A stretch of 6,129 nt of DNA from an uncultured Alistipes sp. Its GTDB lineage: Bacteria > Bacteroidota > Bacteroidia > Bacteroidales > Rikenellaceae. The DNA lies in contig CAAGHX010000104.1 in assembly GCA_900769745.1 (NCBI GenBank), positions 1 through 6,129 of the forward strand, written 5' to 3'. The notes under the pieces are model-generated. The model worked only from the letters and a program-made list of their open reading frames with translations. It searched no databases and was not told where the DNA came from. Both the position numbers and the translations under genes were made by a program. Below are positions 1 to 4,828 of the stretch, piece by piece; within the stretch, counting starts at the first letter, position 1; each line of letters begins with the position of its first letter.

Positions 1-721
1 ACACTACACAATGGGTGGTATCTGGGTTGACTACAACTTGATGACTACAATCCCAGGTTTGTATGCTATTGGTGAGGCTAACTTCTCTGACCACGGTGCT
101 AACCGTTTGGGTGCATCGGCTTTGATGCAGGGTCTTGCAGATGGTTACTTCGTATTGCCATACACAATCGGTGACTACCTCTCTAAGAAGATTCAGGCAC
201 CTAAGGTATCTACAGACACTCCAGCATTTGCTGAGGCTGAGAAGGCTGTTAAGGAGAAGATTGAGAAGCTCTTCTCTATCAACGGTAAGCAGTCTGTTGA
301 CGATATCCACAAGCGCCTTGGTAACATCATGTGGGACAACGTAGGTATGGCCCGTACTAAGGAGTCTTTGGAGAAGGCTATCAAGGAGATTCAGGCACTT
401 CGCAAGGAGTTCTGGAGCGACGTTAAGGTTGTTGGTACAGCTGATTCATTCAACGTTGAGTTGGAGAAGGCATTGCGCTTGGTTGATTACTTGGAGCTTG
501 GCGAGTTGATGGCACGCGACGCCCTCAATCGTGAGGAGTCTTGCGGTGGTCACTTCCGTTCAGAGCACCAGACTGAGGAGGGTGAGGCATTGCGTCACGA
601 CGAGGAGTTCGCTTATGCTGCCGTTTGGGAGTATAAGGGTATGGACGTAGCACCTGAGCTCACTAAGGAGCCACTCGACTACGAGTTCACTCACCGCGCA
701 CAGCGTAACTATAAGGACTAA
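1..721 (+). CDS. sdhA: Succinate dehydrogenase/fumarate reductase flavoprotein subunit, C-terminal part (5' end outside window)
   Basis: This is the C-terminal third or so of the FAD-carrying catalytic subunit of complex II, which interconverts succinate and fumarate. The frame is open from base 2, so the Met at position 11 is internal and not a start. The fragment opens with His-Tyr-Thr-Met-Gly-Gly, followed 34 residues after that His by the Arg of Gly-Ala-Asn-Arg-Leu-Gly-Ala-Ser. In the family these regions hold a substrate-binding His and Arg, and the second also contacts FAD. Gly-Leu-Tyr-Ala-Ile-Gly-Glu between them is the usual FAD-domain strand. The rest is the helical and capping C-terminal region, ending in Asn-Tyr-Lys-Asp. 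The iron-sulfur subunit gene follows after 32 bp in the same operon, and a cytochrome b subunit gene is expected upstream. Whether it works as reductase or dehydrogenase cannot be told from sequence; fumarate reduction is typical of gut Bacteroidales. Confidence 0.95.
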   Translation, partial: HYTMGGIWVDYNLMTTIPGLYAIGEANFSDHGANRLGASALMQGLADGYFVLPYTIGDYLSKKIQAPKVSTDTPAFAEAEKAVKEKIEKLFSINGKQSVDDIHKRLGNIMWDNVGMARTKESLEKAIKEIQALRKEFWSDVKVVGTADSFNVELEKALRLVDYLELGELMARDALNREESCGGHFRSEHQTEEGEALRHDEEFAYAAVWEYKGMDVAPELTKEPLDYEFTHRAQRNYKD

Positions 722-753
722 TTTTTGACGTTAAACTTTAATACCAGAAAACA

Positions 754-1497
754 ATGAATTTTAAATTAAAGATATGGCGTCAAAAGGACGCTAAATCAAA
801 GGGTGCATTCGAGACCTACGAGGTTAAGAATATCTCTGCCGACACCTCATTCCTTGAGATGCTCGACATCTTGAACAACGACTTGGTACACGCAGGCAAG
901 GAGCCAGTTGCTTTTGACCACGACTGCCGCGAGGGTATCTGCGGTATGTGTTCATTGCACATCAACGGCCACGCTCACGGTCCTGCTCAGGCTGTTACAA
1001 CTTGCCAGATGTATATGCGTAAGTTCAAGGATGGTTCTACTATCACTATCGAGCCATGGCGTTCGGCTGCATTCCCAGTTATCAAGGACTTGGTTGTAAA
1101 CCGTGGTGCTTACGACGAGATTCTCCAAGCTGGTGGTTTCGTATCGGTTCGTACAAACTCAGTACCTGATGGTAACGCAATTCCAATCGCTAAGGCTGAT
1201 GCTGACGAGTCTATGGACGCTGCTGCTTGCGTTGGTTGCGGTGCTTGTGCTGCTACATGTAAGAACGGTTCAGCTATGTTGTTCGTTGCTGCTCGCGTAT
1301 CGTCACTCGCTAAGTTGCCACAGGGCCGCGTAGAGGGTGCACGTCGTGCAAAGGCGATGGTTGCTAAGATGGACGAGCTCGGTTTCGGTAACTGTACTAA
1401 CACAGGTGCTTGCCAGGCTGAGTGTCCAAAGCAGATTTCGATTGCTCACATTGCTCGCCTCAACCGCGAGTTCTTGGCAGCGAAGTTGAAGGACTAA
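754..1497 (+). CDS. sdhB: Succinate dehydrogenase/fumarate reductase iron-sulfur subunit
   Basis: Complete 247-residue electron-transfer subunit that carries electrons between the flavin subunit and the membrane quinone site. All three cluster sites are intact. The N-terminal ferredoxin-like domain has Cys58, Cys63, Cys66 and Cys84 for [2Fe-2S]. The C-terminal domain has Cys159, Cys162, Cys165 and Cys224 for [4Fe-4S], and Cys169, Cys214 and Cys220 for [3Fe-4S]; these assignments follow the spacing in E. coli SdhB. The start at 754 is the only sensible one: it gives a normal N-terminus and sits 32 bp after the sdhA stop. The leader is A-rich with no clear Shine-Dalgarno site, as usual in Bacteroidota. 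Codon choice is strongly biased (lysine almost always AAG, many GGT and GCT), which suggests high expression. It is the last gene of its operon, and a strong terminator follows. Confidence 0.96.
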   Translation: MNFKLKIWRQKDAKSKGAFETYEVKNISADTSFLEMLDILNNDLVHAGKEPVAFDHDCREGICGMCSLHINGHAHGPAQAVTTCQMYMRKFKDGSTITIEPWRSAAFPVIKDLVVNRGAYDEILQAGGFVSVRTNSVPDGNAIPIAKADADESMDAAACVGCGACAATCKNGSAMLFVAARVSSLAKLPQGRVEGARRAKAMVAKMDELGFGNCTNTGACQAECPKQISIAHIARLNREFLAAKLKD

Positions 1498-1498
1498 G

Positions 1499-1514
1499 AT
1501 AAGGTATACCTTAT
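1499..1514. repeat. 16-bp perfect palindrome just after sdhB
   Basis: ATAAGGTATACCTTAT reads the same on both strands and begins two bases after the sdhB stop codon. It lies only six bases before the terminator stem. It could be a protein-binding dyad or an RNA 3'-end element, or chance; nothing in the sequence decides between these. Confidence 0.7.
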
Positions 1515-1520
1515 ATATAC

Positions 1521-1556
1521 TACCCGCTTCCCATCTGGGAGGCGGGTATTTTTTTT
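1521..1556 (+). terminator. Intrinsic terminator of the sdh/frd operon
   Basis: A 12-bp stem (1521-1532 with 1537-1548, one G-U pair, otherwise perfect and GC-rich) has a 4-base ATCT loop and is followed directly by eight T residues at 1549-1556. It starts 24 bp after the sdhB stop. This is a textbook rho-independent terminator. Confidence 0.95.
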
Positions 1557-1590
1557 GCTGTGGAATTATATTAGGGGAAATTATTTGCAC

Positions 1591-1616
1591 AAAAAAAGCC
1601 CCAAAGAGGGGCTTTT
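1591..1616 (-). terminator. Intrinsic terminator of the DUF3127 gene
   Basis: Arms AAAAGCCCC (1594-1602) and GGGGCTTTT (1608-1616) form a perfect 9-bp stem around a 5-base loop. Read on the minus strand, the stem runs into seven T residues (complement of A1591-1597), so it ends the minus-strand DUF3127 transcript. The four T residues at the + strand end mean it could also stop residual read-through from the sdh operon. Confidence 0.9.
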
Positions 1617-1655
1617 AAATTTCGAATTTCGAATTTTGAATTCTTAATTTTGAAT
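1614..1655. repeat. Degenerate heptamer tandem array (six 7-bp units)
   Basis: Six consecutive 7-bp units are in phase: TTTAAAT, TTCGAAT, TTCGAAT, TTTGAAT, TCTTAAT, TTTGAAT. The consensus is TTTGAAT (ATTCAAA on the minus strand). The array fills nearly all the space between the stop codon of the DUF3127 gene and its terminator, so it would be transcribed as that gene's 3' untranslated region. Its first unit overlaps the terminator's T tail. No function is visible. Confidence 0.75.
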
Positions 1656-1660
1656 TCCGC

Positions 1661-2062
1661 CTAGAATGGTAGGTCATCAACCTCAGCCATTGGCGCCGCT
1701 GGAGCTGCGGGAGCACCATACGAAGGAGCCGCATAGCTTGGCTCATCGCCGAATGGTGGCATATCGGGCATCGCCGAAGCTGCTGGAACTACCTCCTGCT
1801 GCTTGGGCTGTACACGCCACACACGAACGTCGGTGTACCACTTACCATTATACTCGCGTGACTCAACATTTACCGAAACCACATAGGTCTGACCCTCTAC
1901 AAGGCTGTCAGCCTCGGTTGGCTTGTTAAAGAATGTAACACATATCTTGCGCGAAAACTCGCTTGGAATTTCAAATACCACGTCCTGACGCTGCCACTCA
2001 CCACGAGCAGAGACACCCTTACTGACGGGCAATTTCTTAAATACTACGCCTTCAAACTCCAT
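1661..2062 (-). CDS. DUF3127 protein, OB-fold-like with an SSB-type C-terminal tip
   Basis: Complete 133-residue protein that I recognise as the Bacteroidota DUF3127 family, which has no established function. Residues 1-85 are beta-rich and include a Gly-Glu-Trp-Gln-Arg-Gln strand (21-26), Cys-Val-Thr-Phe-Phe (41-45), and a hairpin around Tyr-Asn-Gly-Lys-Trp-Tyr (71-76) followed by Val-Arg-Val-Trp-Arg-Val. The last part resembles the closing strands of ssDNA-binding OB folds. Residues 86-126 form a low-complexity Pro/Ala/Gln/Met/Tyr linker, probably disordered. The protein ends Glu-Val-Asp-Asp-Leu-Pro-Phe, close to the acidic, Phe-terminated tip by which SSB recruits DNA repair and replication proteins. 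The ATG at 2062 lies about 20 bp below a good promoter and no other start is needed. It is a single-gene unit. Family membership is recognition; a ssDNA-binding role is inference. Confidence 0.9.
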   Translation of the reverse strand: MEFEGVVFKKLPVSKGVSARGEWQRQDVVFEIPSEFSRKICVTFFNKPTEADSLVEGQTYVVSVNVESREYNGKWYTDVRVWRVQPKQQEVVPAASAMPDMPPFGDEPSYAAPSYGAPAAPAAPMAEVDDLPF

Positions 2063-2086
2063 ATCTAATTTGATTTAATGATTACA

Positions 2087-2118
2087 CAAAGATATATATT
2101 CTGCTCGTGCCTTGCAAA
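2087..2118 (-). promoter_or_regulatory. Bacteroidota-type promoter of the DUF3127 gene
   Basis: On the minus strand TATCTTTG (complement of 2087-2094) matches the -7 consensus TAnnTTTG. TTTG (complement of 2115-2118) lies 20 bases upstream and matches the -33 element. Transcription would begin near 2080-2083, giving a leader of about 20 nt before the ATG. Confidence 0.75.
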
Positions 2119-2190
2119 TTTTTGCGCCACTCGCTCAGCAAAGCTCAAAAAAAAAGCGACAAAACTCTAGCACATATAGAGAAGATTCGC

Positions 2191-2198
2191 TATGTTTG
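2191..2198 (+). promoter_or_regulatory. Possible -7 promoter element for the NigD-like gene
   Basis: TATGTTTG fits TAnnTTTG exactly and lies 70 bp before the ATG at 2269. No TTTG is found at the expected distance upstream, so this is a weak, tentative call. If real, the leader would be about 65 nt and would contain the hairpins at 2208-2242. Confidence 0.3.
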
Positions 2199-2207
2199 GC
2201 CTGAATT

Positions 2208-2242
2208 TCGCAACCGCTTGCGATAGGTTTAACTATCACAAG
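2208..2242 (+). repeat. Two overlapping, mutually exclusive inverted repeats upstream of the NigD-like gene
   Basis: Hairpin A has perfect 6-bp arms TCGCAA (2208-2213) and TTGCGA (2218-2223) with a 4-base loop. Hairpin B has 10-bp arms at 2217-2226 and 2233-2242 with a single C/A mismatch and a 6-base loop. Both use bases 2218-2223, so only one can form at a time. The element ends 26 bp before the ATG. It could be a DNA operator or an RNA leader structure. Confidence 0.5.
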
Positions 2243-2268
2243 TTTTGCAACAACAAAATTCTATTGCT

Positions 2269-3009
2269 ATGAAAGGAAAAAATCTACTCTATCTGTTGGT
2301 GGCTCTGCTTATGAGTGCAGTGTGGCTGCCTTCGTGCGACAACGACGACGAGAGCGTGTGGTACACCTACCCCAACGCGCTGGTTACCGTGAAGCCAGTC
2401 AACGCCAACTCGTTTTATATGCAGCTTGACGATAACACCACGCTCAAGCCACTCAATCTGCAAGGCTCGCCATTTGGCGAGAAGGAGGTGAGAGCCCTGG
2501 TGAACTATCGTTTGCGCCCCGACAATCCTGCGCCTTACGACCGGGCTGTATGGGTCTATTGGATTGACAGCATCCTCACCAAGCCAGCCATCTCTGTCGA
2601 GGAGATGAATCCCGACTTCAACTATGGCCACGACCCTGTGGAGATTGTGCGCGACTGGGTGACGGTAGCAGAGGATGGTTACCTCACACTCCGCTTCCGC
2701 ACGCTGTGGGGCAACGGCAATGCTCACTATGTAAATCTTATTACGGGCGAGAATCCCAACAACCCCTACGAGGTGGAGTTTCGCCACAACTGCAATGGAG
2801 ATTTGAACGCCAACACATGGGCCGATGGCATCGTCGCCTTCCGCCTCGATGGGCTTCCAATAACCGAAGGGCAGAGTATCCGCCTCACTCTTCGCTGGCA
2901 ATCATTCTCGGGAGAGAAGAAGGCCTATTTCGAGTATAAGCCAAGAGCAACAATCCTTGATAACACAAATATTACCAGCGACTTACACCCACAGATAAGA
3001 CTCAAATAA
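2269..3009 (+). CDS. NigD-like lipoprotein
   Basis: A 246-residue exported lipoprotein of the NigD-like family, found in Bacteroidota and without a firmly known biochemical role. The start is the ATG at 2269: it gives a short basic n-region, a hydrophobic stretch (residues 6-20) and a lipobox Leu-Pro-Ser-Cys with Cys23. A TTG eight codons upstream would only put a polar stretch ahead of this signal. Cys23 is followed by Asp-Asn-Asp-Asp-Glu, an acidic run like the surface-export signal of Bacteroidota lipoproteins, so display on the outer leaflet of the outer membrane is likely. The mature part is beta-rich. Its first half matches the small N-terminal NigD domain, and the second half contains Tyr-Leu-Thr-Leu-Arg-Phe-Arg and Glu-Val-Glu-Phe-Arg-His-Asn, typical of the C-terminal beta-sandwich. 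It stands alone, diverging from the DUF3127 gene and converging on the deformylase gene. Confidence 0.85.
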   Translation: MKGKNLLYLLVALLMSAVWLPSCDNDDESVWYTYPNALVTVKPVNANSFYMQLDDNTTLKPLNLQGSPFGEKEVRALVNYRLRPDNPAPYDRAVWVYWIDSILTKPAISVEEMNPDFNYGHDPVEIVRDWVTVAEDGYLTLRFRTLWGNGNAHYVNLITGENPNNPYEVEFRHNCNGDLNANTWADGIVAFRLDGLPITEGQSIRLTLRWQSFSGEKKAYFEYKPRATILDNTNITSDLHPQIRLK

Positions 3010-3021
3010 CAACCTCATCCC

Positions 3022-3033
3022 ACTATATATAGT
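3022..3033. repeat. 12-bp AT-rich perfect palindrome after the NigD-like gene
   Basis: ACTATATATAGT is its own reverse complement and lies 12 bp after the stop codon, just before the long hairpin at 3042-3108. Its low complexity makes chance a real possibility. Confidence 0.55.
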
Positions 3034-3038
3034 CACAC

Positions 3039-3110
3039 AAAAAAGAGTGCAACGTGGCGACTTTTCGGGGCAGTGCAACACCCGCGAAAGTTCCACCTTG
3101 CACTCTTTCT
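3039..3110. terminator. Long hairpin between convergent genes, probable (bidirectional) terminator
   Basis: Perfect 11-bp outer arms AAAGAGTGCAA (3042-3052) and TTGCACTCTTT (3098-3108) enclose further pairing: GTGG (3054-3057) with CCAC (3093-3096), and the segment from 3061 with CGAAAG at 3085-3090, closing with CGGG/CCCG. Read on the minus strand it ends in six T residues (complement of A3039-3044) 13 bases after the deformylase stop, which fits a terminator for that gene. On the + strand it ends in a weaker CTCTTTCT tail after the NigD-like gene. Confidence 0.7.
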
Positions 3111-3122
3111 ATGTTTGCCAAA

Positions 3123-3764
3123 TTACTCTACTTCCTCGTCGAAATCTTCCTCCTCCAGTTCATCTTCGGGCAGCACTTTGTCGATGAAAAGTTCGCCGTT
3201 CAGATGGTCAATCTCGTGCTGGAAAATCACAGCCGTAAAGCCCTCAATGCTTTCGGTATGCTCCACAAATTCCACATCGCGATAACGCAAAACCAAGCTC
3301 TGCGCACGCTCCACCGGCCCAGAGACTTCGGGCACCGATAGACAGCCCTCGCCACCTACGGCCCACTCGTCGCCCATCTCCAAAATCTCGGGATTTACGA
3401 AGAACTCAAACGGCTCGCCCTCCTTGTCGAAGCGCTGCACAGCAACCAATCTTCGTAGTATTCCCACCTGCGGAGCAGCAATGCCTACGCCCTCATTTTC
3501 AGGGTTCTGTACCGTTGCTAACATTCTTTTGCAAAGCTGCGCGAACTCCTCGCTCTGCACCATCTGCTGCGTGAGTGGCTCGGAAACAGAACGCAGAATC
3601 TGCAACTCGCTCTCCTGGGCTATGGTTGTTACGTGCATAATATCACCCTCGCCCGCTGCAATAATCTCGCGCTCGGCAGGAGTAAATCCGTCGCCACCAC
3701 ACCCCACACTTGCAAGCGTTGTGATGGTAGCCAACAATCTTGTGAAAACTCTATGTTGTATCAT
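3123..3764 (-). CDS. def: Peptide deformylase with an N-terminal lipoprotein-type signal
   Basis: A 213-residue metalloenzyme that removes the formyl group from N-formyl-methionine. All three catalytic motifs are intact: Gly92-Val-Gly-Ile-Ala-Ala-Pro-Gln99, Glu139-Gly-Cys141-Leu-Ser143 (Cys141 is a metal ligand), and Gln182-His183-Glu184-Ile-Asp-His187-Leu (two metal ligands and the catalytic Glu). The unusual part is an extension of about 42 residues: a basic start (Arg5, Arg9), a hydrophobic segment 10-21 and Ser-Val-Gly-Cys22, which looks like a relaxed lipobox. This implies anchoring at a membrane outside the cytoplasm. A promoter just upstream of 3764 supports the long form. Met43 aligns with the start of ordinary deformylases and is the alternative, cytosolic start. 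The tail is highly acidic (Glu/Asp from residue 200). The gene is transcribed alone and ends at the shared hairpin. Enzyme class is certain; location is inferred. Confidence 0.92.
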   Translation of the reverse strand: MIQHRVFTRLLATITTLASVGCGGDGFTPAEREIIAAGEGDIMHVTTIAQESELQILRSVSEPLTQQMVQSEEFAQLCKRMLATVQNPENEGVGIAAPQVGILRRLVAVQRFDKEGEPFEFFVNPEILEMGDEWAVGGEGCLSVPEVSGPVERAQSLVLRYRDVEFVEHTESIEGFTAVIFQHEIDHLNGELFIDKVLPEDELEEEDFDEEVE

Positions 3765-3784
3765 ATTCGGTCGGTTCTATACCA

Positions 3785-3816
3785 CAAATATACAAAATCG
3801 CCCTCTTCGCAGCAAC
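3785..3816 (-). promoter_or_regulatory. Bacteroidota-type promoter of the deformylase gene
   Basis: On the minus strand TATATTTG (complement of 3785-3792) matches TAnnTTTG, and GTTG (complement of 3813-3816) lies 20 bases upstream, matching three of four bases of the -33 TTTG. Transcription would start near 3780, giving a leader of about 16 nt before the ATG at 3764. This favours the long, signal-bearing form of the enzyme. Confidence 0.6.
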
Positions 3817-3864
3817 TCACCACGAAAGAAAAGCACCTCGCCGCAAATAAAATCCTCCAAAAGG

Positions 3865-3883
3865 ATATTTTCATAGAAAATAT
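3865..3883. promoter_or_regulatory. Putative operator: 19-bp inverted repeat in the sugar operon promoter
   Basis: ATATTTTC (3865-3872) and GAAAATAT (3876-3883) are perfect 8-bp inverted arms around ATA. The dyad ends four bases before the -7 element TACCTTTG, so it fills the region between -7 and -33. This is a good place for a repressor site controlling the aldolase-kinase-isomerase operon. A shorter overlapping inverted repeat, ATCCT (3852-3856) with AGGAT (3862-3866), lies just upstream. The regulator is not in the window. Confidence 0.5.
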
Positions 3884-3887
3884 TTGC

Positions 3888-3895
3888 TACCTTTG
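3888..3895 (+). promoter_or_regulatory. -7 promoter element of the aldolase-kinase-isomerase operon
   Basis: TACCTTTG matches the Bacteroidota -7 consensus TAnnTTTG. The expected -33 region (about 3864-3871) is AT-rich but has no exact TTTG, which could mean dependence on an activator or a weak basal promoter. Transcription would begin near 3900, giving a leader of about 60 nt before the ATG at 3962. Confidence 0.6.
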
Positions 3896-3961
3896 TGTGA
3901 ATAGGGTCGAAAAAGACTCTTTTCAGCTATAGATTTGACATAACAATAAAAATTTACCGAT

Positions 3962-4804
3962 ATGATTGTTTCACTCAAAGAGATGTTACAGGAGGCCAAT
4001 CGTGGCCGCTATGCCGTTGGTGCATTCAACTGTCTTAGTTTAGAGAATGTAGAGGGCGCTATCGCTGCCGCTGAGGAGCTCAACGCCCCCATCATCATAC
4101 AGCTTGCCGAGGTGCAGTTCCCCTGTGCTCCGCTTAACCTTATGGCTCCACTTTACATTGAGGCTGCTCGCAAGGCTAAGGTGCCTGTGGTTGTTCACCT
4201 CGACCACGGCCAGAGCTTCGAGACTTGCGCCGAGGCTATCCGCTTGGGATTTGGTTCGGTAATGTTTGATGGTGCTTCGCTCCCATTCGAGGAGAACGTA
4301 CGCATCACAGCTGCCGTTACTCGCATGGCCAAGGCTATGGGTGTTGATGTAGAGGCTGAGCTTGGCAAGGTTGGCGACGTGGGTAAGGACGATGATAAGA
4401 TTGACGTATTTACCGATGTCGAGGAGTCGGCTGCATTTATCGCTCAGACTGGAGTTGACGCATTGGCAGTGGCTATCGGCAACCAGCACGGCCGTTATGT
4501 AGCAACTCCTAAGCTCAACATTGACCGCCTCATTGAGCTTCGTGACCGCAACAACAACCTCCCATTGGTACTTCACGGTGGTAGCGGCACAAGCATCGAG
4601 GATTTCAAGGCTTGCATCCACAACGGTATCTGCAAAATCAACGTAGCAACAGCTATCCAGGTGGGTGTTACCGAGCAGGTGCAGAAGTACTTGAGCGAGA
4701 CTGCTAACCCCGACTATATCACAATGAAGAGCCACATCGTGGAGGCATCGAAGCAGGTTGTAGCCGACCACATCCGCCTCTTCGAGAGCGACAACCGAGC
4801 ATAG
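3962..4804 (+). CDS. Class II ketose-bisphosphate (fructose/tagatose-type) aldolase
   Basis: A 280-residue zinc-dependent aldolase of the FbaA/GatY/KbaY superfamily, which cleaves a ketose phosphate to dihydroxyacetone phosphate and an aldehyde. It is a TIM barrel with all the expected active-site elements: His79-Leu-Asp81-His82-Gly (catalytic Asp, zinc ligand), Glu132 in Glu-Ala-Glu-Leu-Gly, His176-Gly (zinc ligand), His205-Gly-Gly-Ser-Gly-Thr (zinc ligand and phosphate loop) and Asn227 in Lys-Ile-Asn-Val-Ala-Thr (phosphate/substrate side). Length is near the 284-286 residues of GatY/KbaY. Asn-Gln precede His176, where Thr-Ala is common in relatives, so the substrate may be non-standard. It is the first gene of an operon with a sugar kinase (24-bp gap) and a D-lyxose isomerase. 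This context argues for cleavage of a ketose 1-phosphate in a catabolic pathway rather than for the glycolytic aldolase; substrate is inferred only. Confidence 0.92.
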   Translation: MIVSLKEMLQEANRGRYAVGAFNCLSLENVEGAIAAAEELNAPIIIQLAEVQFPCAPLNLMAPLYIEAARKAKVPVVVHLDHGQSFETCAEAIRLGFGSVMFDGASLPFEENVRITAAVTRMAKAMGVDVEAELGKVGDVGKDDDKIDVFTDVEESAAFIAQTGVDALAVAIGNQHGRYVATPKLNIDRLIELRDRNNNLPLVLHGGSGTSIEDFKACIHNGICKINVATAIQVGVTEQVQKYLSETANPDYITMKSHIVEASKQVVADHIRLFESDNRA

Positions 4805-4828
4805 TCAGAACACCTAAAACTACCAACT

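Noticed and set aside
11..13. ATG at position 11 as a start of the flavoprotein gene
   Set aside because: The frame continues to the window edge and the preceding codons encode His-Tyr-Thr of a conserved motif, so this Met is internal.
2131..2191. Nested short inverted repeats (TCGCT/AGCGA, CTCTA/TAGAG) in the divergent intergenic region
   Set aside because: The arms are only five bases with long loops, within the range expected by chance in AT-rich intergenic DNA.
2245..2268. Upstream TTG start extending the NigD-like protein by eight residues
   Set aside because: It would add a polar Gln/Asn stretch before the signal peptide. The ATG at 2269 gives a normal lipoprotein signal.
2284..2901. 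205-codon open frame on the minus strand across the NigD-like gene
   Set aside because: It is an antisense shadow of a clear lipoprotein gene. Its translation shows no domain or signal.
3424..3876. 150-codon + strand open frame opposite the deformylase 5' end
   Set aside because: It overlaps the deformylase coding strand and both intergenic promoters. Its translation is Ser/Cys-rich without motifs, as expected of an antisense frame.
3906..3924. Small hairpin GGGTC/GACTC followed by TTTT in the leader of the sugar operon, possible attenuator
   Set aside because: The stem is only five pairs including a wobble and the T run is four bases, too weak to call a terminator.
4040..4771. 243-codon open frame on the minus strand across the aldolase gene
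   Set aside because: It lies wholly inside the aldolase gene, whose product has all family motifs. The antisense protein resembles nothing I know and has no promoter or separate space; it follows from the codon bias of the real gene.
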